From Alphaproteobacteria bacterium (GTDB lineage Bacteria; Pseudomonadota; Alphaproteobacteria; Rhizobiales; Aestuariivirgaceae): a DNA stretch of 9,419 nucleotides. The stretch is taken from positions 1 through 9,419 of the forward strand of contig JAHEJE010000099.1 of the NCBI GenBank assembly GCA_024639035.1. The letters run 5' to 3'. A program made the position numbers and the translations under genes. Below are positions 6,664 to 9,419 of the stretch, piece after piece (position 1 is the stretch's first letter; each line of letters starts with the position of its first letter). The notes below the pieces were generated by a model that saw only the letters and a program-made list of their open reading frames with translations, made no database searches and was not told where the DNA came from.

Positions 6664-7686
6664 ATGGAGTTGAGTGACGAAGTCATCCAGGTGGCCTTTA
6701 TTGCCTTCATTGCAATCGCCGTCGGCGCGGTGGCGCTTGCCCTGTTGTACCCGTATTTCACCGGCGAGGCGCGTGCCACCAAGCGTGTGGCCAGTGTTGC
6801 CTCGAAAACCGGCAAGACGACGGGTGACAAGAAACTGGGAAATTTCCGCTCGCGGCTCAAGGAGGATTCCAAGGACAGCCGGCGCAGGCAGGTCCAGGAA
6901 AGCCTCAAGCAGCTCGAAGAACGCGAAAAACAGCGCAAGAAGAAAATCACTCTACGCGTGTTGATGCTGCAGGCCGGCCTCGATCTGTCGCCGCGCAACT
7001 TCTATGTCGCCTCGCTGATCGCCGGGCTGGCGATAGCGTTCATGACTTGGATTGGCGGCGCGCCATTGGCCGTTGTCGCCGTTGCCGGCGTCGTCGGCGC
7101 CGTCGGTCTGCCGCGCTGGGTGTTGTCGTATCTGCGCAATCGCCGCCAGGAGATATTTCTGCACGAATTTGCCGATGCGATCGACGTCATGGTGCGCGGC
7201 CTCAAGGCCGGCCTGCCGGTCAACGACGCCATGAAGGTGATCGCCGCCGAGAGCGGCCCGCCGGTCGGTCCGGAGTTCATGGATGTCGTTGAAGGACAGC
7301 GCGTCGGCATCTCCATCGGCCAGGGGATCGAGCGCATGTTCGAGCGCATGCCTTTGACGGAAGTGAACTTCCTCGCCATCGTCATGGCCATTCAGGCCAA
7401 GACCGGCGGCAATCTGGCCGAGGCGCTGAGCAACCTGTCGAACGTCCTGCGCGACCGCAAGAAGATGAAGCAGAAGATCAAGGCGGTGTCCCAGGAAGCC
7501 AAGGCCTCGGCCTCGATCATCGGTTCTCTTCCGTTCCTGATCTGCGCCGGCATGGCCGTGCTCAACCCCAAACACCTCAACCCGCTGTGGGAGACCCAGA
7601 CCGGAAACCTGATCGTCGTCGGTTCGCTGGTGTGGATGGGCCTCGGCGTTCTGATCATGCGCAAGATGATCAACTTCAAGATCTGA
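6664..7686 (+). CDS. tadB: TadB inner-membrane platform protein (T2SSF domain)
   Basis: 340 residues, normal for TadB. With TadC it forms the inner-membrane platform on which CpaF acts; both are halves of a GspF-like protein. A first membrane helix spans about 6-30, followed by a highly charged Lys/Arg/Glu-rich cytoplasmic stretch (about 60-98, containing LKQLEEREKQRKKK) that may be coiled coil. Helices lie at about 113-129 and 132-150. The T2SSF domain runs from about 169 (FADAIDVMVRGLKAGLPV) through the family block IVMAIQAKTGGNLAEALSNL, and two C-terminal helices follow (about 285-300 and 313-333). AGAGG at 6652-6656 is a good ribosome site seven bases before ATG6664. The 33-base gap after cpaF shows no terminator-like structure. 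Confidence 0.94.
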   Translation: MELSDEVIQVAFIAFIAIAVGAVALALLYPYFTGEARATKRVASVASKTGKTTGDKKLGNFRSRLKEDSKDSRRRQVQESLKQLEEREKQRKKKITLRVLMLQAGLDLSPRNFYVASLIAGLAIAFMTWIGGAPLAVVAVAGVVGAVGLPRWVLSYLRNRRQEIFLHEFADAIDVMVRGLKAGLPVNDAMKVIAAESGPPVGPEFMDVVEGQRVGISIGQGIERMFERMPLTEVNFLAIVMAIQAKTGGNLAEALSNLSNVLRDRKKMKQKIKAVSQEAKASASIIGSLPFLICAGMAVLNPKHLNPLWETQTGNLIVVGSLVWMGLGVLIMRKMINFKI

Positions 7687-7711
7687 CCGACCAACTGAAA
7701 GTTCCCTCCAG

Positions 7712-8689
7712 ATGCTAGACCAACTCCACACGCTTCTTGAGCTTCAGAACATCATCACCCTGCTGGTCGGTTTGTCCGCATTCGCCACCGTACTGACGGT
7801 TGCCGCGCCGATGTTCCAGGGCGACAAGATGCGCACCCGCATGAAGGTCATTCAGGGCGAGCGCGAGAAGCTGCGCAACCAGCAGCGCGCGACCCTTGCC
7901 GCCGGTCAGCCGGCCGCCGGGCGATTGCGCGAAAAGCCGAAAGGCACCCTGGCGCAACTGGTCGAGGCGCTCAACCTGCGCCAGCTGATGCAGGCCGAAA
8001 ACTCGCGCGCCAAATTGCGCCAGGCCGGCTATCGCAGCGAGAAGCATCTGGTGACTTTCCTTGCCGCTCGCGCCGTCATGCCGGTCATTTCCGGGCTTAT
8101 CGTGTTTGTCTATTCATCGACGGTTTTCGCCGACCAGATTCCGGAGTCCATGCGCCTGGCGACGCCGATGATTGGCGCCATTGCCGGCTACTACATTCCG
8201 AACATGTTTCTGTCCAACATGGTGGCGCGGCGCCAGCAATCGATCCAGGCCGCATGGTCGGATGCACTTGACCTGCTGCTCATCTGCGTCGAATCGGGCA
8301 TGTCCATCGAAGCCGCAATCCAGCGTGTCTCCGGCGAGATCGGCGCCCAATCGGTGCCCCTGGCCGAGGAGCTGACCCTGACCAACGCCGAGCTGTCATT
8401 TCTTGGCGATCGCCGCAAGGCCTTCGAGAACCTGGCCAACCGCACCGGCATGCCGACCGTGAAGTCGGTCGTCACCAGCCTCATTCAGTCGGAGCGCTAT
8501 GGCACGCCGCTTGGCACCGCGCTGCGCGTCCTTGCCCAGGAAAACCGTGACGCCCGCATGGCGATGGCGGAAAAGAAGGCCGCCGCCCTGCCGCCGAAGC
8601 TGACCGTTCCGATGGTCCTGTTCTTCCTGCCGGTCATCTTCATGGTCCTGCTCGGCCCGGCGGTGATCCTGGTCTTCCGCTTCCCGTAG
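7712..8689 (+). CDS. tadC: TadC inner-membrane platform protein (T2SSF domain)
   Basis: 325 residues, normal for TadC, the TadB partner. It has one N-terminal helix (about 13-34), a basic cytoplasmic segment (about 38-80), two helices at about 120-160, and a T2SSF domain from AWSDALDLLLICVESGMSIE (Trp182 onward) through AELSFLGDRRKAFENLANRT and TSLIQSERYGTPLGTALRVL. A final helix pair is at about 298-323 (VPMVLFFLPVIFMVLLGPAV). ATG7712 has only a weak ribosome site (TGAAAG, ten bases upstream), so coupling to tadB, 25 bases away, is likely. The 3' end is odd: the last sense codon CCG and stop TAG (8684-8689) are the first six bases of a 220-bp unit that is repeated in tandem downstream, so the C-terminus may have been altered by the repeat. 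Confidence 0.94.
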   Translation: MLDQLHTLLELQNIITLLVGLSAFATVLTVAAPMFQGDKMRTRMKVIQGEREKLRNQQRATLAAGQPAAGRLREKPKGTLAQLVEALNLRQLMQAENSRAKLRQAGYRSEKHLVTFLAARAVMPVISGLIVFVYSSTVFADQIPESMRLATPMIGAIAGYYIPNMFLSNMVARRQQSIQAAWSDALDLLLICVESGMSIEAAIQRVSGEIGAQSVPLAEELTLTNAELSFLGDRRKAFENLANRTGMPTVKSVVTSLIQSERYGTPLGTALRVLAQENRDARMAMAEKKAAALPPKLTVPMVLFFLPVIFMVLLGPAVILVFRFP

Positions 8690-8749
8690 GCCTTGGTCCG
8701 CATCCGGCCGCACCGCAACTGACGCCTCTCTGAGCCCGGATCACGCCGG

Positions 8750-8765
8750 CGGCAGGATCCTGCCG
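8750..8765 (+). terminator. candidate weak terminator hairpin after tadC
   Basis: CGGCAGGATCCTGCCG is a perfect 16-base palindrome 61 bases after the tadC stop. As RNA it gives a 6-pair GC-rich stem with a GATC loop, followed by TTTGG. The run of three T is too short for a strong intrinsic terminator. It is the best terminator-like site in the region. The equivalent at 8970-8985 in copy B has lost its outer pair but is followed by TTTT. Confidence 0.25.
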
Positions 8766-8858
8766 TTTGGTGAACAGGTATGGCTTTGGCCTCTGTTTGC
8801 CGGCGTTCTCGGGCGCGTCTCGCAGGTCCGGAGGGCTCAGAGTTCGTTGCAGTGTGGA

Positions 8859-8879
8859 TCCTCGGGTCAAGCCCGAGGA
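8859..8879. repeat. palindromic hairpin of dispersed alphaproteobacterial type, copy A
   Basis: Arms TCCTCGGG and CCCGAGGA pair over 8 bases around the loop TCAAG. From memory, GGATCCTCGGGTCAAGCCCG is the core of a repeat found many times between genes in alphaproteobacterial genomes, where it gives spurious peptides such as DPRVKPED and SSGLTRGS. Both readings are present here. No T-run follows, so it is not a standard intrinsic terminator. Confidence 0.75.
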
Positions 8880-8903
8880 CGGCGGACGGGGGCGCATAAC
8901 AGT

Positions 8904-9123
8904 CCGTAGGCCTTGGTCCGCATCCGGCCGCACCGCAACTGACGCCTCTCTGAGCCCGGATCACGCCGGCGGCAGGATCCTGCCTTTTGGTGAACAGGTA
9001 TGGCTTTGGCCTCTGTTTGCCGGCGTTCTCGGGCGCGTCTCGCAGACCCGGAGGGCTCAGAGTTCGTTGCAGTGTGGATCCTCGGGTCAAGCCCGAGGAC
9101 GGCAGACGGGGGCGCATTACAGT
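8904..9123. repeat. 220-bp tandem repeat, copy B
   Basis: Second copy, differing from copy A at five positions: 8765G/8985T, 8826G/9046A, 8827T/9047C, 8884G/9104A and 8898A/9118T (215 of 220 identical). There are no indels. It carries over the CCGTAG from the tadC end as a relic at 8904-8909. The dinucleotide CC is present at both junctions and again at 9124-9125, directly after the copy. Confidence 0.95.
9079..9099. repeat. palindromic hairpin of dispersed alphaproteobacterial type, copy B
   Basis: This is identical to the hairpin at 8859-8879: arms TCCTCGGG / CCCGAGGA with loop TCAAG. Neither arm nor loop carries any of the five differences between the 220-bp copies. Confidence 0.75.
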
Positions 9124-9170
9124 CCACCAAACCCCTCAGCATCACGCCTTCCCCCCGCGGCAGGAGCGCC

Positions 9171-9300
9171 AGCGACGTGAGCGGACGGCCCGGCGGACGC
9201 CGGGGCGGAAAACATACAACCGGCAAGCGACGTGAGCGGACGGCCCGGCGGACGCCGGGGCGGAAATCAAACAAACCGCCGGGGCGGAAAACATACAACC
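9171..9300. repeat. 55-bp-period GC-rich short tandem repeat cluster
   Basis: A 41-base block at 9171-9211, starting AGCGACGTGAGCGGACGGCC, recurs exactly at 9226-9266, a period of 55. A third, partial copy at 9277-9300 repeats exactly the 24 bases at 9198-9221, which end in CGGAAAACATACAACC. Each full block contains the inverted repeat CCCGGC-GGAC-GCCGGG (9189-9204 and 9244-9259). The spacing and degree of truncation suggest a minisatellite grown by slippage or unequal exchange. The blocks are adjacent or degenerate and lack uniform unique spacers, so this is not a CRISPR array. Confidence 0.85.
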
Positions 9301-9365
9301 AACGCCCGCGCCACCCGCCAAAGGGCCGGGGTGCATGACGTCGGGAGCGAACGGAATGCCTTGCG

Positions 9366-9384
9366 GTTGCCTGGCAACGTTGCC
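9366..9384. promoter_or_regulatory. overlapping inverted repeats near the window end
   Basis: GTTGCC, T, GGCAAC and GTTGCC follow each other, so the middle element can pair with either flank. GGCAACGTTGCC (9373-9384) is a perfect 12-base palindrome. This could be an operator for a gene outside the window or a chance structure; nothing else supports a role. Confidence 0.25.
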
Positions 9385-9419
9385 TGTCGGGGTTGGTAAA
9401 CGGGGCACGGGCGGCGAAC

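Larger units (their letters stand above)
8684..8903. repeat. 220-bp tandem repeat, copy A
   Basis: First of two direct copies at a period of exactly 220 bases. It starts with the last codon and stop of tadC (CCGTAG). It contains a 10-base inverted repeat CTCTGAGCCC (8728-8737) / GGGCTCAGAG (8833-8842), which encloses a 16-base perfect palindrome (8750-8765). A second hairpin follows, with arms TCCTCGGG / CCCGAGGA (8859-8879). Because 220 is not a multiple of three, it does not encode a repeated peptide, and open frames crossing it on either strand change register between copies. It looks like non-coding structured DNA. Confidence 0.95.
8690..9419. other. non-coding, repeat-rich region after tadC
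   Basis: About 730 bases without a credible gene on either strand. Open frames here run through the repeats, are rich in Arg, Pro and Gly, lack recognisable domains or good ribosome sites, and read the repeats in differing frames. Contents are the rest of the two 220-bp copies, a unique stretch (9126-9170), the 55-bp repeat cluster, and a unique tail (9301-9419). The tail contains GTTGCC-T-GGCAAC-GTTGCC at 9366-9384. A gene could start beyond the window edge; none can be seen to begin here. Confidence 0.7.

Noticed and set aside
8497..9117. Open frame (206 residues) on the - strand crossing the tadC end and both 220-bp copies
   Set aside because: It reads the two copies in different frames (220 is not a multiple of three) and continues antisense into tadC; peptides such as SSGLTRGS and LGLDPRI are typical of translated intergenic repeats.
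8684..9123. Insertion sequence or MITE
   Set aside because: No transposase, no terminal inverted repeats at the unit ends and no target-site duplication can be seen; the copies are directly adjacent in the same orientation, which fits tandem duplication better.
9171..9300. CRISPR array
   Set aside because: There are only two full blocks with a 14-base gap and a truncated third copy, no uniform spacers, and no cas genes.
8767..9338. Several + strand open frames in the repeat region, two starting MVNRYGFGLCLPAFSGASRR
   Set aside because: The similar starts come from the duplicated DNA. The frames diverge, lack good ribosome sites and consist of Arg/Gly/Pro-rich low-complexity sequence.
1..9419. 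tRNA or rRNA genes, riboswitches
   Set aside because: No cloverleaf-like or rRNA-like sequence was recognised on either strand; intergenic gaps before 8690 are too short for most of these.

Overview
The window holds most of a tad/cpa (tight adherence, Flp-type IVc pilus) assembly locus, all on the + strand and in the canonical alphaproteobacterial order: cpaA (prepilin peptidase), cpaB, cpaC (secretin), cpaD (lipoprotein), cpaE (ParA/MinD-like localisation ATPase), cpaF (assembly ATPase), tadB and tadC (inner-membrane platform proteins). The gene order, the CpaD and CpaE types, the GC-rich coding sequence and CtrA-box-like motifs upstream all point to an alphaproteobacterium, probably of the Hyphomicrobiales (Rhizobiales) or a close relative. 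Genus cannot be told from this sequence.

Layout. Positions 1-148 are the leader of cpaA; the pilin gene that usually precedes cpaA would lie to the left, outside the window. cpaA (149-655) is separated by 133 bases (656-788), richer in AT than the genes, from a tight run of seven genes, cpaB to tadC (789-8689). Gaps in that run are 0-33 bases, and cpaE and cpaF abut exactly. This is most simply one operon with its own promoter in 656-788. Both the cpaA leader and the cpaB leader carry a GTTAA-N7-TTxAC motif, one mismatch from the CtrA consensus. Joint cell-cycle control of the peptidase and the assembly operon is therefore a reasonable hypothesis.

How the genes work together. CpaA cleaves (and may methylate) the Flp prepilin and pseudopilins. 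CpaF powers assembly on the TadB/TadC platform. CpaE links the machine to its cellular position. CpaC forms the outer-membrane pore, helped by the CpaD lipoprotein, with CpaB as a periplasmic partner. No pilin, tadD, or tadE/F/G minor pilin gene is in the window.

Right end (8690-9419, about 730 bases): no credible gene. It holds two 97.7%-identical tandem copies of a 220-bp unit (8684-8903, 8904-9123) and then a short 55-bp-period repeat cluster (9171-9300). The 220-bp unit starts inside the last codon of tadC and includes its stop codon. Each unit contains nested palindromes, one of which resembles a dispersed repeat common in alphaproteobacterial intergenic DNA.

I found no convincing undescribed system. 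The items most worth a second look are the duplication that captures the end of tadC, the paired CtrA-like sites, and the structured repeats where tadD might have been expected.
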